Of a stretch of 5,012 bases of DNA, positions 1-5,012 are shown one piece after another (the first letter of the stretch is position 1; the number at the start of each line of letters is the position of its first letter). The stretch comes from Anaerolineae bacterium (lineage in GTDB: Bacteria; Chloroflexota; Anaerolineae; JACIWR01), in the NCBI GenBank assembly GCA_021162125.1, contig JAGGZG010000191.1, positions 1 to 5,012 of the forward strand, read 5' to 3'. The notes beneath the pieces were generated by a model. The model had not been told where the DNA came from. It worked only from the letters and a program-made list of their open reading frames with translations, and did no database searches. The translations under genes were made by a program, and so were the position numbers.

Positions 1-160
1 CGATTACCAGGGCCACGGCAATCACGGGGGTTAAGTAGGCAAACAGCGCTCCCACCAGCAATCCGCCCAGCAGGCAGACGAGCACCACCAGGCCCGTAGC
101 CAGCCAGCGGTTGGGCGAGGTGAGAATCTTTTGAAACCAATCCAGCGTCCGACTCTGCAC
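1..160 (-). CDS. N-terminal fragment of a polytopic membrane protein (3' part off the left edge)
   Basis: Only about 53 codons are in the window. The chosen start is GTG at 160-158, because a strong GGAGG (170-166) lies 5 bases upstream. The product opens with a short polar, cytoplasm-like segment (MQSRTLDWFQKILTSPNRW). A long hydrophobic stretch follows (LATGLVVLVCLLGGLLVGAL, then FAYLTPVIAVALVI), with a proline break between what look like two membrane helices or a hairpin. This is typical of the first helices of multi-pass envelope proteins. In a surface-polysaccharide locus an O-antigen ligase/polymerase (Wzy/WaaL-like) would fit, but no diagnostic motif is present and that is a guess. 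The frame stays open upstream to a GTG at 274-272 overlapping the previous stop codon, so a start 38 residues longer cannot be excluded. That extension would run through three inverted repeats. It is the fourth gene on this strand, about 110 bases after the GT39-like gene. Confidence 0.6.
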   Translation of the reverse strand, partial: MQSRTLDWFQKILTSPNRWLATGLVVLVCLLGGLLVGALFAYLTPVIAVALVI

Positions 161-165
161 AAAGA

Positions 166-170
166 CCTCC
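166..170 (-). promoter_or_regulatory. Shine-Dalgarno site of the left-edge membrane protein gene
   Basis: On the minus strand GGAGG occupies 170-166, with a 5-base spacer (TCTTT) before GTG at 160-158. This match decides the start in favour of the short form. The alternative GTG at 274 has only a weak AAGG immediately next to it, too close to act as a normal ribosome binding site. Confidence 0.7.
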
Positions 171-200
171 TGGTCACCCGATAAATCCGATTGAGCAGTC

Positions 201-214
201 GTAGCGTCTGCTAC
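201..214. repeat. Short inverted repeat (third hairpin in the gap)
   Basis: GTAGC (201-205) and GCTAC (210-214) are separated by GTCT, giving a 5-bp stem with a 4-base loop. Alone it is weak. It directly abuts, and shares base 214 with, the larger inverted repeat at 214-237, so the two probably belong to one repeat unit. Confidence 0.4.
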
Positions 215-237
215 TGGCGGGTCAAGAGACCCGCCAG
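214..237. repeat. Perfect 9-bp inverted repeat, 6-base loop
   Basis: CTGGCGGGT (214-222) is exactly complementary to ACCCGCCAG (229-237), with the loop CAAGAG between. In the transcript of the minus-strand genes this forms a very GC-rich hairpin between the GT39-like stop codon and the next ribosome binding site. No run of U follows, so it does not look like a standard intrinsic terminator. It may be a dispersed REP-like element, an mRNA-stabilising hairpin or a weak attenuator. Confidence 0.7.
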
Positions 238-243
238 GAACGG

Positions 244-276
244 AGGTGACGGTCGCCTCGCAGGTGACCGTCACCT
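244..276. repeat. Long inverted repeat overlapping the GT39-like stop codon
   Basis: AGGTGACGGTC (244-254) pairs perfectly with GACCGTCACCT (266-276). One mismatch (255/265) follows, then three more pairs (256-258 with 262-264) close a 3-base loop at 259-261. The hairpin is therefore 14 pairs with a single interruption. On the minus strand the TGA stop of the 638-aa gene (273-271) lies inside the stem. After the hairpin the transcript continues CCGTTCCT, with no U-tract. Transcript end protection, or a factor-dependent or imperfect terminator, are possible roles. Confidence 0.7.
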
Positions 277-2187
277 TAATTGTACCTCAATTGCGTCAGA
301 AAGCAACACGCGACCACCCAGGTACGCGCCCTCGGTGTCCCGCACCGGCAGACGCTCCGTGGTCACCGGGTCGTACATCCCCAGCTCCAGCGCGTATTTT
401 CCCTGCGGTGCGCCGGGCTCCAGGACGATGTCATACTTGTCCACGATGATCTCGCCCGTAGCCCACTGGCCGGTGGGGTAAGTGCCGTACACCGGTGGGT
501 TGTCCAGTTGGCCACGCAGCCAGCCGGTGGGGTCCAGCAGGTGGGTGAAGACGGTGTAATCTGCGTTGATCGGTGCCGAAGTCTGCCAGTAAAAAGTGAG
601 GCGCACCGTCTCCCCCGGCGCGAAGGTTAAATCACCGTCGTCGCCCTCCAGCCGATAGCCCAACAGGTGAATGCTGTCCCCCAGAATCACGTTGAGGGGC
701 TGCATCTTTGGCAAGAAGGCGCGCGGGGTGAGGTATACGTCCACTGTGAAACCGGCTACTTCACGACGCTCCACGCGGTCGCAGTAGCGATCCAGCCAGC
801 GACCGACGAACCCGGCATGGTCCCCCCCGGGATCGGCCATGGGTATGAACCAGATGCGGTCGTATCCATCGCGCAGCGCGGTCAGGGTCGCCGCCGTCTC
901 TGCCCGGCGCTCGTCGTCTAGGGGGCCACCGGGCACAACGAGGTGCGGAGCCTGCCCGTGATAGTAGTAGTCGAAAGTTGGGTCCGGATAGTCCTGGACG
1001 ATCACGTCGCCGGGGCCGGTCTGGGCCTCCAGGTGCGCGGTGAGCGCGGGCCACGGCGGACTTTTGGCGTAGCGGGGATCGAAGTAATAATTCCACATCC
1101 CACGGCCCATCCCCCAGGCCAGCAGTATCCCGGCCGCTGGCAGCGCCCACGTGCGCCAGTGACCCAGTTGCGCCAGGCCGCGTCCCAAGAACAGCAAGTA
1201 GAAGGGTACGATGATGATCAGGTAGCGCTCGTCGAACATCGGACGGCGCAGCGAGCCCAGGTAGACGGCGAGCAGCGGTACGAGCAGGAGTACGGCCAAG
1301 GCCACGAGCGACGTTCTGTCCCGGCGCTGTCCCCATCTCCAGGGGAAAATGCCACTGCCAAAAATACACAAAAAAGCTGCCAGTGGGACGAGCACGTGGC
1401 CTGGTTCCACGGTGAAGCCCACACTGAAGGTGATAAAACATCGTTTGAGAATCTCCAGCAGTCCGGCCGGCTGAATCCATCCGCTGGTGTGTGTGCTCAG
1501 CAGTGGCCAGGCGAAGAGGGTCCAGGGCAGGTAGAGCAAGGCCATCACAGACTGGCTGATAGCCCAGCGTTTCAGCAGGGATATGTCACGATGGCGGCCG
1601 ATTTCGATTAATGCTATCACGTTTTGCGCCGCCAGCACGAGGAAGGCGAAGTAGTGGGTCAGCAGGGCCAAGAGGGTGACAATCGCGTAACCGGCCCATT
1701 TTCGCCATCCCGCGCCGTTGCGTTCCCAAAGGAGCTGGAGGGCGAGCAGCGTGGAAGCCACGCTCAACCCGGTCAACATGGTGTACATGCGCCCGTCCTG
1801 TGCGTGCCACAGGTAAAAAGGATGTACCGCTGTCAGCAGAGCGGTGAGCAGGCCCACCTCCCTGGAGAACAACTCCCGCCCCAGCCGATAGGTTAACGCC
1901 ACCAGGAGCACACTCCAGCTCATCGAGATGAACCGCAGGGCGAGCTCGCTTTTGCCCGCCAGTTTGAACCAGCCGTGCAGCAGGACGTGGTAGAGTGGGG
2001 GGTACGGTTGTGTGACCCGCAGCTCGTTGACCAGTGATGGCAGTGACCGCGAGGCGAACATCACGTCGAAGCTCTCGTCGCCACGCAGGGGCTGGTAGTC
2101 CAGGTGGTAGAGCCGCAGGGCGAAGACCAGTATCACCAGGGCCAACAGAGCCACCCACAGCCGGCGTTTCCGCGCCATCGTTGTCAT
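271..2187 (-). CDS. GT39/PMT-like membrane glycosyltransferase with C-terminal beta-rich domain
   Basis: The 638-aa protein resembles GT-C enzymes of the ArnT/PMT_2 type, which move a sugar from a polyprenyl-phosphate carrier to an acceptor on the outer face of the membrane. Helix 1 spans about residues 9-28. The first outer loop holds LRGDESFD (34-41); its Asp37-Glu38 matches the acidic pair that is catalytic or metal-binding in this family. PPLYHVLLHGWFKL (63-76), QDGRMY (130-135), LTHYFAF (176-182) and FDERYLIIIVPFY (318-330) are also typical. About ten to twelve helices run to about residue 366. A soluble alpha/beta segment follows (about 380-490, including PGDVIVQDYPDPTFDYYYHG), then a beta-rich domain (about 499-638). 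The ATG at 2187 overlaps the YfhO-like stop as ATGA, and GGAG 9 bases upstream supports it over the ATG at 2178. Coupled translation is likely. Donor and acceptor are unknown. A role in protein O-mannosylation or lipid glycosylation cannot be told apart here. Confidence 0.88.
   Translation of the reverse strand: MTTMARKRRLWVALLALVILVFALRLYHLDYQPLRGDESFDVMFASRSLPSLVNELRVTQPYPPLYHVLLHGWFKLAGKSELALRFISMSWSVLLVALTYRLGRELFSREVGLLTALLTAVHPFYLWHAQDGRMYTMLTGLSVASTLLALQLLWERNGAGWRKWAGYAIVTLLALLTHYFAFLVLAAQNVIALIEIGRHRDISLLKRWAISQSVMALLYLPWTLFAWPLLSTHTSGWIQPAGLLEILKRCFITFSVGFTVEPGHVLVPLAAFLCIFGSGIFPWRWGQRRDRTSLVALAVLLLVPLLAVYLGSLRRPMFDERYLIIIVPFYLLFLGRGLAQLGHWRTWALPAAGILLAWGMGRGMWNYYFDPRYAKSPPWPALTAHLEAQTGPGDVIVQDYPDPTFDYYYHGQAPHLVVPGGPLDDERRAETAATLTALRDGYDRIWFIPMADPGGDHAGFVGRWLDRYCDRVERREVAGFTVDVYLTPRAFLPKMQPLNVILGDSIHLLGYRLEGDDGDLTFAPGETVRLTFYWQTSAPINADYTVFTHLLDPTGWLRGQLDNPPVYGTYPTGQWATGEIIVDKYDIVLEPGAPQGKYALELGMYDPVTTERLPVRDTEGAYLGGRVLLSDAIEVQLR
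274..693 (-). other. C-terminal beta-sandwich-like domain of the GT39-like protein
   Basis: This region encodes about residues 499-638. It begins NVILGDSIHLLGYRL, continues with GETVRLTFYWQ, YTVFTHLLD and EIIVDKYDIVL, and ends around GMYDP and an acidic-glycine turn. Alternating hydrophobic strands, no membrane segment and no cysteine suggest an extracytoplasmic jelly-roll or Ig-like module. It may bind carbohydrate or acceptor, which is inference. Hand alignment of residues 527-620 with the right-edge gene product gives about 50 identical positions of 94 without gaps, so the two domains are homologous. Confidence 0.7.
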
Positions 2188-4445
2188 CGTCTCTCTCTCC
2201 GCCGCTCGCGCTGCCAGCCGATTGCTGCCCCCGCACAGCAGACGAACAAGGTGCCAATGGAAACGACCAGGCCCAGGTAAAGGGACGCTGGCCGGTAGCG
2301 GAAATGTACCGTGAAGTGGCCGGCCTCGACCGGCACGGCCCGCAACACGCCGTCGGCCTCGACTATGGGCACTGGTTGACCGTTCACCTCGGCTCGCCAG
2401 CCGGGGTAGGTGACCTCGCCCAGCACCAGCAGGCCCGGTGCACTCGTGCTCACCTCCAGCGCGATCTCAGTCGGCGTGTACCTGATCACTGTTACCGCGT
2501 CGGCGGCGTCTGGCGCGGGATCGAAGCTGAGCGGGGTCTGCACCACTGCCGTGCGCCACGGGTCGAAGCCCGGTTCGCTCAGGATGCGGTACACGTCGTC
2601 TCGGCTGGCGGCCTGGCGCACGTCGCGGACGATGAAGGCGCGCGGGGTCTCGCCCGCCAGACGGTACACGTAGGTCACGGCCTGTCCCTCCCCTTCGTGA
2701 TGGACGAGCTCCCCGTTCACGGCCACTCCCTCGCGGCTGACCAGGCTCCCCCGCCAGGTGACCAGGTAGCGCACACCCAGCGCCCGCCAGCGCAGGGCCT
2801 CCGGAGCGCGGTCCATGAACTCGCGGTAGTGCTCCAGCTTGATGGGCGCAATGCCCCATACCTCGTCCAGACCGTGCATGCAACAGGTGTGCCCGGGCAG
2901 GCGATAATCGTCCTGCACGCGGAACAGCTTGCCCGTGTCACGTTCGGCCAGGATGGGCTGCAGCACGGGCGTCACCGGGTAGGGATCGCGCGGCGCAGCG
3001 TAGTTCAGCGGGCGGTTCAGCGAGAATAGGTCGAAGATCACCAGGATCACGGCCAGCACGCCGATTGCCCGCCGGGCGCGCAGCAGGTAGAACCGTGCGT
3101 AGAGAAGGAGCACGGTGAACAGGGTGACCAGGATGAGAATGCCCAGTTTCCCGGCCAGCGCCCCGCTGTCGCTGACGTCGCGCCCGGTGCGGCGTAACCA
3201 CTCCGCGCCCACGGTCAACAAAAACAGCACGGGCAGCGCGTTGCGCAGGAAACGAGTCGCCGCCAGGGCCCAGACCCGTTGGCGGCGGGTGAGGGCGGCC
3301 AGGAGCACGTCGGCTCCGTAGGCCGCCAGCACGCTCAGGGCGAAGCCCACCAGGAAAGCGTGTCGCTCCTGACCACGGAACAGGCTGTAGGCGGGCCACA
3401 GCAGGTAGGCAATCTCGAAACCGAGTACGTGTTTGCCAAAGGCGAGCACCAGGGCGACGATTGCCAGCCCCAGCCAGAACAGGGTGTCGCGTCGCCGCTG
3501 GGCCACCAGCGCCAGCCAGACGAGTACCAGGGGCAGGATGCCCACGTACAGCGGCTGCCAATGGCTGACCAGGCCGGTGACCAGGAATTGCACCACGTCC
3601 TGTGGGGGGAAGCCCGTCCCCGACTCGTCGAAGGCGATGTCGGCACGGGTGGAAAGACGGGTGTACTCAATCGTGGGTAGCAGTTGCACGGCGCACAATC
3701 CCCCCACCAACGCGCACACGATCAGGATGCGGGCCAGCGCCGTCCGCCAGGGGATGCGCATACGCCAGGCCAGGTAGAGAGCGTAGGCCAACGCGGCGTA
3801 GAAGCTGAGCACCGCCGTCTGTGGGTGTCCGGCCAGGATGCTGAGGGTCAGCCCGGCGACGGCTACCAGGCCCCAGCCCCAACGCCCGCTTTCCATGCCC
3901 CGCTTCGTGCCCAACAGGGCCAACGGCAGCCAGGTCGCGCTCTCCAGGATGGCTAGTTGCAGTGGTGGGTAACTGGTCAGATAGCCGCCGTAGGCGAAAA
4001 CCACCGCGCCGAGCAACGCTGCCAGGCGACGGCGTACCTCGGTGCGCAGGAAGATGTAGGTCATCAGGCTGGCGAGCAGCACGTGGAGCATAGCTTCCAT
4101 CTCCAGCGCGCGGAGTGGAAAGCGGGCGACGCCCGCCGCCAGCAGGATCAGAAAATTGAGCAGCGCGGGTGGGTAGAAGACCGCTGCCTGCGGCTCGGCC
4201 ACGAAGGGGTAGCCGCTGAAGGTACAGGGCATCCACTGCGGCAGCCGCCCGGCGCGCAGTTCACCGAAGGCGAAAGTGCGGTAGGGATAGAAGTGGTAGG
4301 TGAAGTCGCCGAGGGGAAAAGCCACCCGATCCAGCTCGTCGGGGGTGAGGTAGCGCCAGAAAAACAGCCCCCACAGCGTGATGAGCACCGCCACGGCCAG
4401 TACGTCGCGTCTATTCCATTTAGGGGCATCGTCTTTCTTTGCCAA
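2184..4445 (-). CDS. YfhO-family polytopic membrane protein (putative GT-C glycosyltransferase)
   Basis: The 753-aa product fits the YfhO family. In Bacillus subtilis YfhO works with CsbB and GtcA to add GlcNAc to lipoteichoic acid outside the cell. Helix 1 is about residues 14-31. The first outer loop carries GDF (46-48), FYPYR (52-56) and a conserved block at 71-93 with FSGYPF, EPQAAVFYPP; Asp47 sits where GT-C enzymes have their catalytic acid (inference). AGHPQT (205-210), YTRLSTR (261-267) and FRGQERH (356-362) are further family-like motifs. About fourteen helices run to about 476. A large outer domain (about 480-720) ends with YPGWRAEVNGQ (680-690) and a beta-rich stretch, then a last helix (about 722-743) and an Arg-rich tail. 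The start is TTG at 4445: a GAGGAG lies 5 bases upstream, the frame closes at a TGA inside the palindrome, and no ATG or GTG precedes it. The end overlaps the GT39-like start by 4 bases. No CsbB or GtcA partner is visible. Confidence 0.88.
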   Translation of the reverse strand: MAKKDDAPKWNRRDVLAVAVLITLWGLFFWRYLTPDELDRVAFPLGDFTYHFYPYRTFAFGELRAGRLPQWMPCTFSGYPFVAEPQAAVFYPPALLNFLILLAAGVARFPLRALEMEAMLHVLLASLMTYIFLRTEVRRRLAALLGAVVFAYGGYLTSYPPLQLAILESATWLPLALLGTKRGMESGRWGWGLVAVAGLTLSILAGHPQTAVLSFYAALAYALYLAWRMRIPWRTALARILIVCALVGGLCAVQLLPTIEYTRLSTRADIAFDESGTGFPPQDVVQFLVTGLVSHWQPLYVGILPLVLVWLALVAQRRRDTLFWLGLAIVALVLAFGKHVLGFEIAYLLWPAYSLFRGQERHAFLVGFALSVLAAYGADVLLAALTRRQRVWALAATRFLRNALPVLFLLTVGAEWLRRTGRDVSDSGALAGKLGILILVTLFTVLLLYARFYLLRARRAIGVLAVILVIFDLFSLNRPLNYAAPRDPYPVTPVLQPILAERDTGKLFRVQDDYRLPGHTCCMHGLDEVWGIAPIKLEHYREFMDRAPEALRWRALGVRYLVTWRGSLVSREGVAVNGELVHHEGEGQAVTYVYRLAGETPRAFIVRDVRQAASRDDVYRILSEPGFDPWRTAVVQTPLSFDPAPDAADAVTVIRYTPTEIALEVSTSAPGLLVLGEVTYPGWRAEVNGQPVPIVEADGVLRAVPVEAGHFTVHFRYRPASLYLGLVVSIGTLFVCCAGAAIGWQRERRRERR

Positions 4446-4450
4446 TTGGT

Positions 4451-4456
4451 CTCCTC
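4451..4456 (-). promoter_or_regulatory. Shine-Dalgarno site of the YfhO-like gene (supports a TTG start)
   Basis: The minus strand reads GAGGAG at 4456-4451, then a 5-base spacer (ACCAA) and TTG at 4445-4443. The site lies only 4 bases after the end of the palindrome at 4461-4493, so folding of that hairpin could affect ribosome access. Confidence 0.7.
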
Positions 4457-4460
4457 TTCG

Positions 4461-4493
4461 AACCTCCCGCAGGTTTCAAACCTGCGGGAGGTT
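4461..4493. repeat. 33-base perfect palindrome between the right-edge gene and the YfhO-like gene
   Basis: AACCTCCCGCAGGTTT (4461-4476) is the exact reverse complement of AAACCTGCGGGAGGTT (4478-4493), with one central base. As RNA or single-stranded DNA it forms a stem of about 14-15 pairs with a 3-5 base loop. It starts 2 bases after the TGA of the right-edge gene and ends just before the next ribosome binding site. No U-tract follows on the minus strand, so it is not a classical terminator. Its perfection and GC-rich stem suggest a dispersed intergenic repeat or an mRNA-processing or stabilising hairpin. Confidence 0.85.
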
Positions 4494-4495
4494 GT

Positions 4496-5012
4496 TCATG
4501 GCACTACCTCCACCTGGGCCAACAGGATGCGGTCTTCGGGCAAGCGCTGGCCCTCAGCGTCGAAGGCGGGCAGGCGCACGACGGTGCGGGGATCGTACAT
4601 GCCGATCTCGATCTGGTAGCGGCCCGGCGGGGCGTCGGCATCCACGGGGACGTCGTATTCGTCCACGATGACTTCATTCTGCACCCAGCCCGTGGTTGGG
4701 CGGGATCCCGCGACGGGGATGCTATCCCGCTGGCCCCGTATCTGTCCCCCCGCATCCAGCAGATGCACGAACACGGTGTAGCTGGTGTCCATTGGGGCCA
4801 GGGCCTGCCAGTACAAAGTGAGGTGCAGCGTTTCTCCCGCCCGCAGCGAGGTATGGTCCAGGTCATATCCCCGGAAGGCGATGACGTTCCCCAAGGTGGC
4901 TCTCTGCGGGTACTGGATGTCTCTGGGCACGGAGAAGCGGCGTGGCGGGGCGATCACCCGCACGTGGCCCAGTGTCAGGTCACGGGCCAGGAGGGGGCGT
5001 TCGCTTTCCGCC
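4496..5012 (-). CDS. C-terminal part of an envelope protein with a beta-sandwich-like domain (N-terminus off the right edge)
   Basis: The frame is open from the right edge to TGA at 4498-4496, giving 171 visible residues. GTG at 4963 is only an internal codon, because the open frame and similar protein style continue upstream of it. The visible part opens with AESERPLLARDLTLGHVRV and then APPRRFSVP. A complete domain follows (TLGNVIAFRGYDL, GETLHLTLYWQ, YTVFVHLLD, EVIVDEYDVPV, GMYDP) and ends EDRILLAQVEVVP. It is homologous to the C-terminal domain of the 638-aa GT39-like protein, at roughly half identical residues by hand alignment. By analogy the missing N-terminal part may be a multi-pass GT39-like glycosyltransferase, but this cannot be seen. 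No membrane helix is present in the visible part. It is the first gene of the visible cluster and ends 51 bases before the YfhO-like start. Confidence 0.8.
   Translation of the reverse strand, partial: AESERPLLARDLTLGHVRVIAPPRRFSVPRDIQYPQRATLGNVIAFRGYDLDHTSLRAGETLHLTLYWQALAPMDTSYTVFVHLLDAGGQIRGQRDSIPVAGSRPTTGWVQNEVIVDEYDVPVDADAPPGRYQIEIGMYDPRTVVRLPAFDAEGQRLPEDRILLAQVEVVP

Noticed and set aside
201..276. CRISPR array or tRNA in the left gap
   Set aside because: The repeats are inverted and differ from one another, there are no regular spacers, and no cloverleaf or T-loop sequence can be found.
275..300. AT-rich patch (TAATTGTACCTCAATTG) as a plus-strand promoter
   Set aside because: It lies inside the 3' end of the GT39-like gene, there is no clear -35 partner, and no credible plus-strand gene follows.
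943..1611. Plus-strand open frame of 222 codons
   Set aside because: It lies fully inside the GT39-like gene on the opposite strand, the composition is unlike a real protein, and no family motif is seen.
1586..2257. Minus-strand open frames in other registers within the GT39-like and YfhO-like genes
   Set aside because: They are shifted-frame shadows, rich in Arg, Pro, Gly and Ala, while the main frames carry clear helices and family motifs.
2034..3029. Long plus-strand open frame (331 codons) opposite the GT39-like and YfhO-like genes
   Set aside because: It is antisense to two well-supported genes. Its product is rich in His, Gly, Arg and Gln with no recognisable domain, and GC-rich third positions on the other strand explain its openness.
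4461..4493. Intrinsic (Rho-independent) terminator at the palindrome
   Set aside because: The stem is strong but neither strand has a T-run right after it. On the minus strand it is followed at once by CGAAGAGGAG, the ribosome binding region of the next gene.
3957..4619. Plus-strand open frame of 220 codons crossing the palindrome
   Set aside because: It is antisense to the YfhO-like gene, the intergenic palindrome and the right-edge gene. Its Gln/Gly/Glu-rich product shows no domain.
4496..4963. A complete 155-aa stand-alone gene starting at GTG 4963
   Set aside because: The same frame continues open to the window edge with domain-like sequence before the GTG, and no ribosome binding site stands out there. 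It is better read as the 3' end of a larger gene.

Overview
This 5,012-base, GC-rich window carries four genes, all on the minus strand and read from right to left. They look like part of a cell-envelope glycosylation or surface-polysaccharide locus. Two genes are complete: a YfhO-type polytopic membrane protein (753 aa) and a GT-C/family-39-type glycosyltransferase with a C-terminal beta-rich domain (638 aa). Both window edges cut a gene. On the right is the C-terminal 171 residues of a protein ending in the same beta-rich domain as the 638-aa enzyme. On the left are the first ~53 residues of another membrane protein. The high GC content, the style of the YfhO and GT39 proteins, and the 'YWQ...YTVFxHLLD...GMYDP' domain at their C-termini resemble Chloroflexota (Anaerolineae-like) genomes. 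This assignment comes from recall and was not checked by a search.

Layout in transcription order. 5012-4496: 3' end of a gene with a C-terminal beta-sandwich-like domain. 4493-4461: a nearly perfect 33-base palindrome in the short gap. 4456-4451: a Shine-Dalgarno site for the YfhO-like gene, which starts with TTG at 4445 and ends at 2184. 2187-271: the GT39-like gene, whose ATG overlaps the YfhO stop by 4 bases (ATGA), a sign of translational coupling. 276-201: three successive inverted repeats, the first covering the GT39 stop codon. 170-166: a strong GGAGG site, followed by the GTG start (160) of the left-edge membrane protein.

How the genes may work together (inference). GT-C family proteins use polyprenyl-phosphate-linked sugars on the outer face of the membrane. 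Overlapping genes for a YfhO-like and a GT39-like protein, next to a gene with the same C-terminal domain, suggest co-expressed enzymes that glycosylate an exported lipid, protein or polymer. Donor and acceptor cannot be read from the sequence. No RNA gene, CRISPR array, insertion sequence or defence system is visible. The most unusual parts are the inverted repeats in both gaps and the C-terminal domain shared by two of the genes.
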